Counted from the stretch's first letter, positions 31,885 to 42,048 are shown. The stretch: DNA of 64,000 bases from Anthracocystis setariae (GCA_928724745.1 CAKMXJ010000018.1:186001-250000), one strand, 5' to 3'. Notes: generated by a model from the sequence alone, not told the origin. Made by a program: numbers and translations.

Positions 31885-33587
31885 ACAGTCAGGATGGGGA
31901 GGAAAGGGGATGCGGAGTTAGATGTAGCTAAAGGGGGGGGGTTCAAGGCGAGGGTGTTTATATCCTCATCACAATTTCAGCAGAGTTGACTCTTACAATG
32001 TCGGAGCCAAGAGTTTGGCCGACTTGTTGGGGCGGCTAGACACGCAACCTACAGGTGTTTGCAGTGACTTGTTGTCAGGATAGAGGAAGAGAACGAGAAC
32101 GAGAACGAGAACGAGAATGACATCGCAACAACGGCATCATCGCAACCTCGCACAGGAGCGCGTTTTTTTGCTGAGTGAGGAAAAAGCGCATTGTGCAGCT
32201 GCTCACGCTCAGGTACACAGGTGTGAGGGGGGGGGGGGGTCCATACATGACGGGTGACAGCTGCTGTCTTGACGACAAGAAGTGAGTAAGATGCTGAATT
32301 GTTGGAAGGAGAAAAGTGCAGTTTGATGAATCATCGGACAGCGTCATGTGTATAAAAACCCGCCATTTCGCAGCCTCAATTTTTTTTTACATATTTGGCT
32401 TTAATTGTGACAGCTGACATTTTTGTCTCTAGACCATACGATGGTGCCATTCACACTCGCCAGTAGATGGCATCCTCCGGATCATTGTCTTAGGTGCCTT
32501 CGTCTATGACACTGTTAGGCCCAAGCTGGCCTACGAGATCTTGCGAGTTGATCAGAAGACTGAAAAGATACCAAAAAAAAAGGGGAGTTGCTTTAATCAG
32601 ATGACTCGTTTTGCCATCAACATGTTGTCAAACGCAGCGATTTCTCCTTGTCAGATGGCTGGCTGTGCGGTTGCAACGATTCTTTGTCCAAGTAGAGTAA
32701 GTCTGCTTAATGTTGGATGGATGAGACTCTGGTGAGAGCATGCATTCACATTCTCCTGACTGAGCCAACTGCAAGAGTCACACCCACCTCTATCCGTGGT
32801 TGGTCACCGCTCAGGCCACGCTCAACTTTCGAAAGAGTATTTAATTTCATTTCTATTATTTAAATAAAAATGCACGTTTTCTCCACACGAGCGGTCATGT
32901 TAGCAAAGATGGCGCGCGGTCTCTTGCGGCACTAGAGCACAGAACCAAACCGTGGGACGTTAGTGTATTTTAATAATAATTCGCCGCGACGGGCATGAAG
33001 CAGCAGGTACAGTACAGTACAGTACAGTACAGTACAGTACAGTACAGTACAGTACAGTACAGTACGGTGAGTAGACCCTGGCGGCTCATACTGTAAGCTG
33101 TAGGTTTGCCATTCCAAGCTCAGCCTTAGCCTTGGTACACCTTTCCGATCCAGACCCAGACCTTGTTCTCCATCTCTCGAATACGATATTACAGTCGACG
33201 TCGCAAATTCTTCCGACCGAGCTTCCCTTCCGGATTGAACCTTAGCCGCCGCCGCCGCCGCCGCTCTTCTTCTTCTGCAAGGCTTGTTTCTGCGCATCAG
33301 AGGTGCGAACCAAAGTCAGCTCCAGCTGCAACCACCGCACGCTCAAGCCTGCTGCTCTCGAGTTATACATAGGCTTAATCTCATCGCTCGACCACAGTAA
33401 ACTAGGCTAGGCTAGGCTAGGCTTTCTATAGTTGCCTTCAAGGCGACATTCTTGCGTTTCTACTTCCAAGCAGTCGACCGTCAGCCTATCGCCGCATACT
33501 TAAACCTCTGGCTAGTCTAGTTAGTCCCTTTGACATCGGCAACCCACCCCAAACCTTGCGATCCATATTCACTACTTGGCCGCTACA
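31885..33587. other. Divergent intergenic region, SDR / GTPBP-like gene
   Basis: This 1.7-kb spacer contains GAGAAC repeats (32088-32116), G and T runs, and a GTACA pentanucleotide array at 33007-33065. Short GGCTA repeats lie at 33402-33422, just upstream of the GTPase gene. No coding sequence stands out. Confidence 0.55.
33007..33065. repeat. GTACA pentanucleotide tandem array
   Basis: Nearly 12 perfect copies of GTACA, equal to TGTAC on the other strand, 520-580 bases upstream of the GTPBP-like start. The unit is the same as the ACAGTAC motif scattered singly or doubly over other spacers in this window. Confidence 0.97.
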
Positions 33588-35555
33588 ATGTCAGCAAATA
33601 CCACCACCGCTTCCAACAAAGCCAAAGCGCCTACAATAGATGCCCTCACAGCAAATCTTCAGTCGACCACCATCTCGTCATCCACATTCGATCCTGCACC
33701 ACTCTCACCTGCAGATCTCAAGAACCTTCTGCTCGAGTCCATCGACGAAAGTGTAGCTTCCACGACACCGGCATCAATAGCCGCTCAGCCAGATGCTGCC
33801 ACCGCCGTTGCCAGTGCTGACGATAAGGCCGACGGCGTGACTCCGTCTCCGTCAGCTCCTCAGGCCAAGCGTCTCGTCAAGTACATCGCCGACCGCGTCG
33901 CCTACGAAGGTGGCGAATTCGTCTTGCGCGTCGGGTCTTCCGTGCCTCAAGACACCGACACCGTCACTTTCACTGAACAGGAGCTTTCAATAGCCATGGA
34001 CAACGTCGTCAAGGCATCAAACCTTTCCGATGCCGATGCCACGATTCTCCATCAGCACGTTGTCGACGACCAAAGCCATTCTGCTCACGTCCTCATTCGC
34101 AGAATCCCCGCCGGAGCTGAGGAGCTGGTCGAACTCCGCATAGCTGTGATCGGAAATGTCGATGCCGGCAAATCTACCATGCTCGGCGTTCTTACCAAGG
34201 GAGGTCTCGACGACGGAAGAGGTAAAGCGCGCGTCAATCTGTTTCGACACAAGCACGAGATCGAGTCCGGTCGAACCTCGTCCGTTGGCATGGAAATCAT
34301 GGGTTTCGATTCCAAGGGCAAGCCAGTTCACAGCGCTCCCGCTGCCGGTCAAGAGCCTGGACGCAAGATGACTTGGGAAGAGGTGTGTGCCAAATCCAGC
34401 AAAGTGATTTCGTTCATCGATCTGGCTGGTCACGAACGCTACCTCAAGACCACAGTGTTTGGCATGACCGGCTGCCTGCCTGATTTTGTCATGCTAATGG
34501 TGGGTGCCAATGCTGGTCTGATTGGCATGTCCAAGGAGCACCTCGGCATCGCCCTTGCGCTTTCGGTGCCCGTCGTCGTCTGCATCACCAAGATCGACAT
34601 GACGCCAGCCCACGTACTCGACACCACCGTCAAGCAACTCACCAAGATCCTCAAATCTCCAGGCTGTCGCAAGACTCCCGTGTTCGTCAACGATATGCAT
34701 ACCGTCATCGAATCCGCCCTGCGTCTCGAGACCGAACGCATCTGCCCCATCTTTCAGATTTCCAACGTCACCGGCCTCAACCTCGACCTGCTTCGTAGCT
34801 TCCTCAACGTCCTTCCGCAGGCCAGCGCGGCCAAATTCCAAGTGGACCAGCCGTTCGAGTTCCAGATCTCGGACATCTTTAGCGTCCCGTTCGTCGGTAC
34901 CGTTGTGTCCGGCGTAGTGCTCGCGGGCAGTTGCAAAGTGGGTGACACGGCTCTGCTCGGTCCTGACAGTCTGGGCCAGTTTGTCACTACGTCGATCAGG
35001 AGCATCCAGAGGAAGAGGGTGAATGTGGACGGCGCGACTGCGGGACAGAGCGTGTCGTTTGCGCTCAAGAAGATTCGAAGGAATCAGGTGAGGAAGGGCA
35101 TGGTTATGGTGGCGAGGGGCGACACGGCGCCCAAGAGTTATATGGAGTTTGATGCCGAGATTCTGTGTCTGTACCATTCGACGACGTTGTCGGTGGGTAG
35201 CTGCATGGTGTTGCATGCAGCGTCGATTCGACAGACGGTGAGGATTGTGGGCATCGCCAAGTTGGATGGTAAGCCGACGATTGTGCCCGGCGGTGCGGCG
35301 GATGCGGGTAAGCCGGTGGTTAGGACAGGAGATAGGGCCAAGCTCAGATTGCAGTTCATCAGGTATCCCGAGTATGTCAAGCCAGGGATGAAGTTGATCA
35401 CTAGGGAGGGCAAGACAAAGTTGATCGGGGTGGTACGAGCGGTGGGGCAGACGAGTCCGCTTGGGGGGGCAACAACGATACAAGGTGCAGGAGGAGGCCA
35501 GTTAAATGTTGCTCCTGCTGCTACGCACAATCCTCCCGCTCTTGGAGTCAAGTGA
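33588..35555 (+). CDS. GTPBP1/GTPBP2-type translational GTPase
   Basis: 655 residues from the first ATG (MSANTTTASNKAKAP). The first 180 residues are Ala/Ser/Thr-rich. The G domain shows the P-loop GNVDAGKST near 189, the switch region HEIESGRTSSVGMEIMGF, DLAGHERYLKTTVFGMTG near 278, TKID near 334 and a final SNVTG block. Two EF-Tu-like beta-barrel domains follow (FSVPFVGTVVSGVV, then KLRLQFIRYPEYVKPGMKLI). This is the architecture of GTPBP1/GTPBP2, relatives of eEF1A and Hbs1 linked in animals to stalled-ribosome and mRNA-decay control. The ending is Gly/Ala-rich. A fungal role is inferred only from the family. RRP1 follows on the same strand. Confidence 0.88.
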   Translation: MSANTTTASNKAKAPTIDALTANLQSTTISSSTFDPAPLSPADLKNLLLESIDESVASTTPASIAAQPDAATAVASADDKADGVTPSPSAPQAKRLVKYIADRVAYEGGEFVLRVGSSVPQDTDTVTFTEQELSIAMDNVVKASNLSDADATILHQHVVDDQSHSAHVLIRRIPAGAEELVELRIAVIGNVDAGKSTMLGVLTKGGLDDGRGKARVNLFRHKHEIESGRTSSVGMEIMGFDSKGKPVHSAPAAGQEPGRKMTWEEVCAKSSKVISFIDLAGHERYLKTTVFGMTGCLPDFVMLMVGANAGLIGMSKEHLGIALALSVPVVVCITKIDMTPAHVLDTTVKQLTKILKSPGCRKTPVFVNDMHTVIESALRLETERICPIFQISNVTGLNLDLLRSFLNVLPQASAAKFQVDQPFEFQISDIFSVPFVGTVVSGVVLAGSCKVGDTALLGPDSLGQFVTTSIRSIQRKRVNVDGATAGQSVSFALKKIRRNQVRKGMVMVARGDTAPKSYMEFDAEILCLYHSTTLSVGSCMVLHAASIRQTVRIVGIAKLDGKPTIVPGGAADAGKPVVRTGDRAKLRLQFIRYPEYVKPGMKLITREGKTKLIGVVRAVGQTSPLGGATTIQGAGGGQLNVAPAATHNPPALGVK

Positions 35556-35785
35556 CATGAAAGGTGCGATTGTTAATTGACGCAGCGAATCAAGTTTGGC
35601 ACTCTTTTGCGGTCTACATGCTGTACTGTATGTATGGGTTTTTTGTGCATTGTTGTGTGAGTGTTGGATTGAGTTGGGGGTCGAGACCGAAGTGGGCGAG
35701 CAAAGATGTATTATGTAATCGCATATAATGCAGGAAGTGTAATTTTTTGTAAAAATTCGGACGAAGGGTCTGGAAAATTGTCGGG

Positions 35786-35820
<35 letters not shown>

Positions 35821-35913
35821 TTTCTCCACTTTTGGCATTCTCGTCATCATCCTACACCATAATCTATACCCATCACCTACGGTACAGCTTGGGAAGACGA
35901 TTAGGGATCAATT
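35556..35913. other. Spacer between the GTPase and RRP1-like genes, with T30 run
   Basis: 358 bases holding the 3' flank of the GTPase and the promoter of RRP1. It contains ACTGTA near 35622 and an uninterrupted T run at 35788-35817. No other gene. Confidence 0.6.
35788..35817. repeat. T30 homopolymer upstream of the RRP1-like gene
   Basis: Thirty T in a row ending 96 bases before the RRP1 start codon, where a nucleosome-excluding promoter element would be expected. That role is inference. The exact length may be unreliable in sequencing. Confidence 0.9.
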
Positions 35914-37272
35914 ATGGGAATTCAAGGAACGAAGCGATCTGCAGCAGCAACAGCAACAGCAGCAGGTGCTAGTGGAGCGGCGATGGGGGGGAAGAGGGTG
36001 AAGACGAATTCGACTGGGGAAGTGGGGGGAGAGATTCCGTTGGGGAAAGCGCTTGCGTCGACGGAGAAGAAGGTTCGTGATGGGGCAGTTCGTAGTCTTC
36101 ATGCGTATCTATCGACGAATGGAGCACATGCAATCGAGAAGTTGGAGTTGAAGAAGTTATGGAAGGGATTGTTCTATTGCTTTTGGATGAGCGATAAGCC
36201 GGTGATTCAGCAGAGACTTGCCAACGATTTGGCCCAGCTCGTCTTGGTTCATCCAGCCACTTCATCAAGCCAGGCGGAGAGGGTGCAAGCAGGCTTGAAG
36301 TTCCTCGAATGTTTTTGGGATACGTTGGTTGAGGAATGGGCGGGGTTGGATAAGCATAGGATGGACAAGTACTATTTGTTGGTGAGGAGGTTTGTCGCGG
36401 TAGGCTTTAGGTTGTTGGCAGAGGAGGCTTGGCCAGAGGGTGCGGTCAAGGAGTTGGCGAGGATGTTGGCAAAGTTTCCAGGCGGAGTGTTGGCAACAAA
36501 TGATCCAAAAGTGCCGGATAGTTTGACTTACCATTTGTGCGATGTGTATCTGGACGAACTCGAAAAGGTCATCGAATCACATCAGCAGGAATCCAACGCA
36601 AACATGGAGAAACAGCACGACGAACAAGATCACGACCAAGACCAAGAGGTCGACGAAGAGTTGCCATTGGTACCAACAATGGACCTTCTGATGCCGTTTG
36701 TGGACGCACTCGCTACGGCCAAGTCCAAAGCCATGTACGATCGAATCTGGTCCAACGTGTTCGAACCTCTACTCGAAGATACACTGCGTGCAAGCGCTCA
36801 CGAGCACGATTTCCACGAGGACCAAGAAGACGACCACGACGACGAGGACGATGAGGAGAGTGAGAAAGAGGAAGATGGCGATACGAGTGAATTCCACAGT
36901 TTCGCCGACGAGTCCACGCTCACCTCAACCGCCAACGACCAGTCCGATTCCGAATCCGAACCTTCACTCCCCTCCTCCTCCTCCTCCTCCTCCTCCTCCA
37001 CCACCTCTTCTAACGAAGAAGACGATGTTCGCTACCCACTGCTACTCGCGCTCTCCACCATCCCAACGCCAACCATCGATGTCGATGTCGATGCCGATGC
37101 CGATGCCGACGACCTAGACCAACCCATCGACGTAGCGCTCCTACTTCGCAAATCCATCTTCCAATCGCTCTTCAAAGCCGCCAGTCGCAAAGACGCCACA
37201 GAATCACGCCGTCGTCTCCTCTACCAACTCTGGCGCGACGAACAAGACCGACTCAACCAATCCGACGAATAA
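35914..37272 (+). CDS. RRP1: Ribosomal RNA processing protein Rrp1/Nop52
   Basis: 452 residues. After an Ala-rich basic leader with a likely nuclear signal (GGKRVKTN), residues 45-215 form the Nop52 domain: KALASTEKKVRDGAVRSLHA, then LKKLWKGLFYCFWMSDKPVI and DKYYLLVRRFVAVGFRLL. The proteins of this family act in the nucleolus on 27S pre-rRNA to make 60S subunits. The second half has two acidic stretches (Asp/Glu-rich near 235-255 and 300-335), a serine run from a TCC repeat (near 355-368) and Asp-Val/Asp-Ala repeats (near 390-403). It ends SRRRLLYQLWRDEQDRLNQ. It converges with ARP5, 122 bases apart. Confidence 0.85.
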   Translation: MGIQGTKRSAAATATAAGASGAAMGGKRVKTNSTGEVGGEIPLGKALASTEKKVRDGAVRSLHAYLSTNGAHAIEKLELKKLWKGLFYCFWMSDKPVIQQRLANDLAQLVLVHPATSSSQAERVQAGLKFLECFWDTLVEEWAGLDKHRMDKYYLLVRRFVAVGFRLLAEEAWPEGAVKELARMLAKFPGGVLATNDPKVPDSLTYHLCDVYLDELEKVIESHQQESNANMEKQHDEQDHDQDQEVDEELPLVPTMDLLMPFVDALATAKSKAMYDRIWSNVFEPLLEDTLRASAHEHDFHEDQEDDHDDEDDEESEKEEDGDTSEFHSFADESTLTSTANDQSDSESEPSLPSSSSSSSSSTTSSNEEDDVRYPLLLALSTIPTPTIDVDVDADADADDLDQPIDVALLLRKSIFQSLFKAASRKDATESRRRLLYQLWRDEQDRLNQSDE

Positions 37273-37394
37273 CTCACCCTACCCCCTACCCCCCCCCTTC
37301 AACCACTCAACACGCAGCATGTCACACTTTTCCACACATCCCCCCGCCCGCCTTGCAATGCAAATGTAACCCCTCTCGTCGCATTTCAACAAGA

Positions 37395-39809
37395 CTACTT
37401 CCAATTCGCCGAGAACGCATGTTCCTTAAACCACTCCTTTCCCTTTTCCTCATACTCTGCCTTGGTGATAGCTGTGCGTCTGAACGTATCTGCATCGTTG
37501 ATGCTCCACTTAGCCATGCCCGCCCATGCATCGAACCTCCTATCCCTAGCCCCGCGAACCTTGACCACAACATTACTAGGCTGCACTGCACGGATACTGC
37601 TGTACAACCTCTGTTCGAAACCCTTATACCCCGTGTGTCGTCCAGTGACAAAGATATTGCGCAGCATCTTGTCGCGGATACTCGCGTCGAAGGAATTTAC
37701 CACGTGCGAACAGATTTCGTCGAGCCCCGCCTTATCGAGCCCGGCAATCGACGGTTGCCACAACACCTCCGGAACCCTGATGCGCTCAACATTCAAATGC
37801 AACTGGTGCTGCCGTCTAACACTCTCCGGATCCACCTCCGTCTTGACCGGATCGTCATCGTTGGCATTCTCCGATGGTGCGATCGACGACTGCTCACCTC
37901 CGCCTGGACCGTTGAAAAACGTGAGCGTCAGTCGATTCTTGCGCGCCAACCGCGCCGCATACGTATCGTCCGCACCAAACGTTGGATCCAGCTTCAACAG
38001 CCGATTCTCAATTGTCGAAAGCTGATTATACGCCTCCTCCTCCTCCTCCGAATCGTCCGCGTTCTGAATCTCGCGGTAGATCGCCCAATCGTCATCGTTG
38101 GCACCAAACGTATCCTCATCACCACCCTTCTTGCGCTTGCGCGAGCTGGTTGGCGTGGCACTTCCACTCCCGGGCGCATCGGAGGCAAGCGCCGTGATGT
38201 TCTTCATCCTCTGCTGTGCCGCCAAAGACTTTCGATCGGACAGCATCTCCTTCATCCGCTTGCGCTCCTTGATGCGGTTGATGGCATCGTCGTACTCTCT
38301 CCTCATCTTGGCCGACCACACGCGCGGATTGTTGATTCGCTCATCTTCGTCGCGCTTGAGAGCCTCTTGCTCCAACCTCTTCTCCTCCGCCTTTTCCGCC
38401 TTGGCACGCAGCCGCGCCTCGTAGCCCGCCTTCATAAGTCGCTGCTTGCGCTTCTCCTTGATCCCTTCGTCGTCCAAATCGGCATCGGCAACATCGACAA
38501 GTGGGAAACTGGGCTCCTCGCTCTTGTCGTCCTCGATGTACTCTTCACCAAGCTCCTTGGCGCGGAATCGCTTGAGCGCACCTTCGATCTTGTTGATCAT
38601 CTTGTCGAGTGCAGCTTCCGAATCGAAGCCGTCGTTCTCGAGTCGCTTGACATACTCGGCCTTTCGTTCCTTGCCCTTGTACTCTTTGAGCTGCTGGTAG
38701 TATTTCAGATCGTTTTCTTTCTGCATCATCTTTTCCAGTCGCATCTTTCGCGTCTGTTCACGAAGACGATCGCCGGCGGCCTTTCGCCGTTCGGCTTGCG
38801 CTTGAAGTTCCTCTTGCGACTTTTGCTCGGGCAAAGCATCGGCGTAGGGGAATTGGACGATCACATCCGCCTTCTCCATCGGCGTCCAGCTCGAGGGCGA
38901 ATAGGTCTTGTGCGATGCCGGCATCATCGCCATACCCTTGATCTCGTTCGTGTAGTCCGAAGAGACGTAGCACAGTTCTTCGAGCATGTTCTGAGCTTGC
39001 CAGGGAGTGACGCGAGAGGGGAATCCAGGGTATTTGAGCTGAACGAGGCGCAAGAGGAGGTCGGAAGCTTGAGCTCCACCCCAGGCGAGTCGTTTCGAAT
39101 TGTTGAGGATCCCCTTTCCGGCCACGGTTGGAATCACGACTGTGCTCGAGCGACCCGACGAGACGATGAGCGCATCTTGACCGACATCGTTCTGGTATGC
39201 GGAAAAAAGACAGTCGATGCCATAATTGACGTAGGGGACTTGGTAGGATTCGAACATGAGCTCGTTCATGATGCCTCGACTGTAGGCCGGGTTGCAAAGG
39301 GTTTCGGTCATGCAGATGGGGTGCTGGACTCGGTCTGTGTCGATGCCGAGGTTGGAAAACGTGTAGTCGAGGACGAGCTCCATAGCGTCCCAGGCGGTGA
39401 CGACGTCGGTATCGAATGGACTGCGGATGGAGCTACGCGAGAGACCATCTGCATATACATCGTTTCCGACCAACAGCATTGTAAAGTTCTTCTTGCGGTC
39501 GCGTACTTTCGAGATAAGGTTGTCGTAAGCGCAGAACGGCTGCTGCGAGAGCGAGGAGCGATTCGCTGCATCAAAGAGTGCGAAACCGGCACGTAGCTCG
39601 CTGGAGCCGTTGTCGATGATGATCGGACATTCCGAGTTCCAGTAGGAAGATGAGCGGTAGTTGAGCTTTGCGACTGGCTTGGGTTTGGGAAAGTCAGCAG
39701 CGGCGTGGATGGGGACGTAGTCGAGCGGTTGATATGGTTGGGAGGATGATGACGATTGCACGTCGGCCGATTGTGGCATGCGATCGTCGTACACGGCAAC
39801 TGGCGCCAT
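37395..39809 (-). CDS. ARP5: Actin-related protein Arp5 (INO80 complex)
   Basis: 804 residues from the first ATG (MAPVAVYDDRMPQS). The actin-fold nucleotide motif appears as PIIIDNGSSELRAGFA near residue 60, followed by the Arp5-typical FDTDVVTAWDAMELVLDYTF and ICMTETLCNPAYSRGIMNEL. The actin fold is split by a long, charged, coiled-coil insertion (about 300-640, rich in Glu, Lys and Arg, such as RKAAGDRLREQTRKMRLEKM), a hallmark of Arp5. The C-terminus resumes with VPEVLWQPSIAGLDKAGLDE, then IFVTGRHTGYKGFEQRLYSS, ending KEHAFSANWK. Arp5 with Ies6 forms the nucleosome-contacting module of the INO80 remodeller. The long frame on the opposite strand is a shadow. Confidence 0.95.
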   Translation of the reverse strand: MAPVAVYDDRMPQSADVQSSSSSQPYQPLDYVPIHAAADFPKPKPVAKLNYRSSSYWNSECPIIIDNGSSELRAGFALFDAANRSSLSQQPFCAYDNLISKVRDRKKNFTMLLVGNDVYADGLSRSSIRSPFDTDVVTAWDAMELVLDYTFSNLGIDTDRVQHPICMTETLCNPAYSRGIMNELMFESYQVPYVNYGIDCLFSAYQNDVGQDALIVSSGRSSTVVIPTVAGKGILNNSKRLAWGGAQASDLLLRLVQLKYPGFPSRVTPWQAQNMLEELCYVSSDYTNEIKGMAMMPASHKTYSPSSWTPMEKADVIVQFPYADALPEQKSQEELQAQAERRKAAGDRLREQTRKMRLEKMMQKENDLKYYQQLKEYKGKERKAEYVKRLENDGFDSEAALDKMINKIEGALKRFRAKELGEEYIEDDKSEEPSFPLVDVADADLDDEGIKEKRKQRLMKAGYEARLRAKAEKAEEKRLEQEALKRDEDERINNPRVWSAKMRREYDDAINRIKERKRMKEMLSDRKSLAAQQRMKNITALASDAPGSGSATPTSSRKRKKGGDEDTFGANDDDWAIYREIQNADDSEEEEEAYNQLSTIENRLLKLDPTFGADDTYAARLARKNRLTLTFFNGPGGGEQSSIAPSENANDDDPVKTEVDPESVRRQHQLHLNVERIRVPEVLWQPSIAGLDKAGLDEICSHVVNSFDASIRDKMLRNIFVTGRHTGYKGFEQRLYSSIRAVQPSNVVVKVRGARDRRFDAWAGMAKWSINDADTFRRTAITKAEYEEKGKEWFKEHAFSANWK

Positions 39810-40838
39810 GTTGGCAGATGGATCGGTGTGTGTCCAGGACAATCGAATCGGATGTCACCGGGTGCGTAAAACTGGTTCCGATCGTCACGCCGAGATGCCG
39901 CGTTGGTCTGGAAAGTACAGTATCGTTGTGACCGCAGCGAGAGATGGTGGTGATAAAGCCAAGATGGCTTTCTTTGTTCTTGCCGTTCGGATGAACCGCT
40001 CGGATCAGGCCAAGATCAACACTTTTGCCAATCTCACACAAGCTTGGAAATTTTCCGAAATCCGAAAATCACCCCTCCCCGATTTCAAAGGCGATGTAAC
40101 GCTACTCTGTCCTGATGGATCAAGCCGGCAGGGCTCGTACATACCTACTGTATCGTCTGGCGTCTTGCCGGCACTCAAGCCTCATGCCTCTCGTTTCTGA
40201 CCCTAGAATGCAACGCCTCGCCTCGATGCTAGAATCATCTTTGACTATGCTTCAAGCAGGGCCACGACGGTCGTTAAGAGACAGCATCTTGGAAACACCT
40301 TTTTGAGGACAGCCCTTGGCTAGTCCAGCCATTTTCGGATTTCCTTGTTCTGCTGTCAAAAATTATACATATTGTCTCACAGTGCAGCCACTCCCTCCTC
40401 GCTTGGCAAAAAAAGGCGTGCTTGCTTTATGCGACAGTTGGGAAGCATATCAAGTTTTGTGGTTTGACACGATCAGACGTCGGCTTTCCATGGCAGCCTT
40501 AGTTTTCGTCCTTGGCTTTTCATGCTCCTGCGCTTCAGTACAATAGGCTTGTACCCTTGATCGTCTTGACACATGTGTCACGAACTCGGGCTCAGGAGAA
40601 AGGATGAAAGAACATCATATACAAAGTCACCCATAGCATGTCGTACTATTCCCTCGTTCCCTATCCCTCTTCCCACACTTCAGTCTCCGTTTCACTACCA
40701 TCTGCCTTCCCATCCGGATCCATAATTGCACTGCCATTTTGCTGGGCGACAAAGCCATCACCTCGACTTTCTTTTCATCCCCTTACCACTACCGACTACG
40801 TTCGCTCCAAGATTTTTTCAAAAGAACCTACCTCAAGG
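39810..40838. other. Spacer between ARP5 and the cysteine-rich secreted protein
   Basis: About 1.03 kb, the upstream region of both flanking genes. The 200 bases before the secreted-protein ATG are pyrimidine-rich on the plus strand. The frames inside do not look like proteins. I see no gene. Confidence 0.5.
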
Positions 40839-41102
40839 ATGAAGTTTAGCTCTGCCCAAGTTGTAGCCTCTCTGGCTGTTTGCGTTGCACCTCTGGTGTC
40901 TGCCAAATCGTGGTGCACCACCAACCCATCCCTTTCTCAACGTGATACAACGTCGAGCACCAAGAGTTGCTGTGCATTTATCGGCAAGCCAGTGGATCAG
41001 AACGGCAAGTGTGAGCCGAGTGATCGTTTGGATAAGCACAAATTCATGTTTTGCTGCAACGGCTACGATATGAACCTTGGAGTGGATTCCTTCTTCGACT
41101 AA
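40839..41102 (+). CDS. Small secreted cysteine-rich protein, candidate effector
   Basis: 87 residues from the ATG at 40839; the frame is open upstream but a signal peptide begins exactly here. Residues 1-21 (MKFSSAQVVASLAVCVAPLV then SA-K) make a classic secretion signal with cleavage expected after Ala21. The mature part of about 66 residues has six cysteines ordered C, CC, C, CC, with spacings of about 17, 12 and 13, enough for three disulfides. I see no membrane span or GPI signal. I do not recognise the family; the eight-Cys hydrophobin pattern does not fit. Small secreted cysteine-rich proteins of smuts are often plant-stage effectors, but that role is inference. A similar Cys layout occurs 0.9 kb downstream. 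Confidence 0.7.
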   Translation: MKFSSAQVVASLAVCVAPLVSAKSWCTTNPSLSQRDTTSSTKSCCAFIGKPVDQNGKCEPSDRLDKHKFMFCCNGYDMNLGVDSFFD

Positions 41103-41315
41103 TCTTTGGGCTTAGCGCGTAACAACTGCTTTTCGAGCGTCGCATACGGTACGCTCTCTCAATTCAAAGCACAAAGTAAGAAAAGGGCAACAAGCGCTTG
41201 TACATGTCCGATCTAGAACCATATTCTCTTGAATCAGATCGAAGCTCGAAGCGTGATGAGGAGTGAGTGTGATAGAGACGCATACAGAAGCAGTTTTCTT
41301 CGCCCCGTCATTGAC

Positions 41316-41387
<72 letters not shown>

Positions 41388-41736
41388 TGTGATGACATCG
41401 AAGCGATATTGTGTCACTGCAATGCAAAGCGTCAGAGATTCGTCGGTGTTCCTGTACTTCTTCGCCTCACAAAATGGGGAAGAAGATCTTTGCCGGAGTG
41501 CCATTGACTGAAAGTTTACTTGGCTGAATCGAATTGAGAAACGCTGTCACTCGAGTTATCTTTTCCTCTTTGGACCCGCCTCCGCTCCGTACAATACGCT
41601 CTGTTCCCGTAAACAGAAATGAATTGTAGTGCTGTCAGGCATATCATCAATGGATCGTTTAAGGATCGGCGCTGAGCATATAAAATGATCGTCGTGCTCT
41701 TGACCTTCAACTGATTGCTTGGCAGAAGTTTAAAGT
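41103..41736. other. Spacer with GA31 microsatellite between the two Cys-rich frames
   Basis: About 630 bases with the long AG repeat at 41321-41382. No coding region is convincing. Confidence 0.5.
41321..41382. repeat. AG dinucleotide microsatellite, 31 units
   Basis: The longest dinucleotide repeat in the window, uninterrupted over 62 bases, about 220 bases beyond the stop of the secreted protein. Confidence 0.97.
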
Positions 41737-42048
41737 ATGCAGTTTGTGATATGCTACTTCTGACCGTTCTTGTCGGTCATGGTGCGAAATGAGTCCAACT
41801 CGATCGCCTCAGTGTCTGGACGAATTCTTCTGCTCTACTACAGTGAATGTGATCAAGATATCGACAAAGCCACTCTATCGCTCACATCTTCTGGACGGAC
41901 AGACATGGATCCCGAAAGAATGACCAGCCTGTGTTGCACCAAGATGGGCATGCAATTGTCGTACGGAGCTTGCGATATTGCCAACGAGATCGCGGTCAAA
42001 CTCCTCCTCTGCTGCCGAAAGGCCGGTCTAAACGCTCTGATCGCCTAG
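41737..42048 (+). pseudogene. Possible broken or spliced relative of the cysteine-rich secreted protein
   Basis: An open frame ends at 42048. Read from its first internal ATG (41779) it gives 89 residues without a good signal peptide. Its C-terminal half has cysteines ordered C, CC, C, CC with spacings of 28, 11 and 12, close to the neighbour at 40839-41102 (17, 12, 13). Upstream in the same frame an ATG at 41737 starts M-Q-F, like the neighbour's M-K-F, but a TGA at 41761-41763 interrupts it. Either the gene is dead or a small intron removes the stop: 41746-41793 has GT and AG ends and is 48 bases, in phase. Outside the cysteines similarity is weak, so kinship is a hypothesis. Confidence 0.35.

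Noticed and set aside
37353..39596. 747-codon open frame antisense to ARP5
   Set aside because: It lies almost wholly opposite a clear actin-related protein. Leu/Arg/His/Val-rich composition is typical of the strand opposite a GC-rich gene with biased codons.
40316..40546. 76-codon frame upstream of the secreted protein
   Set aside because: Ends in a hydrophobic stretch but has no signal at its start, no cysteine layout like the neighbours and no promoter-like context.
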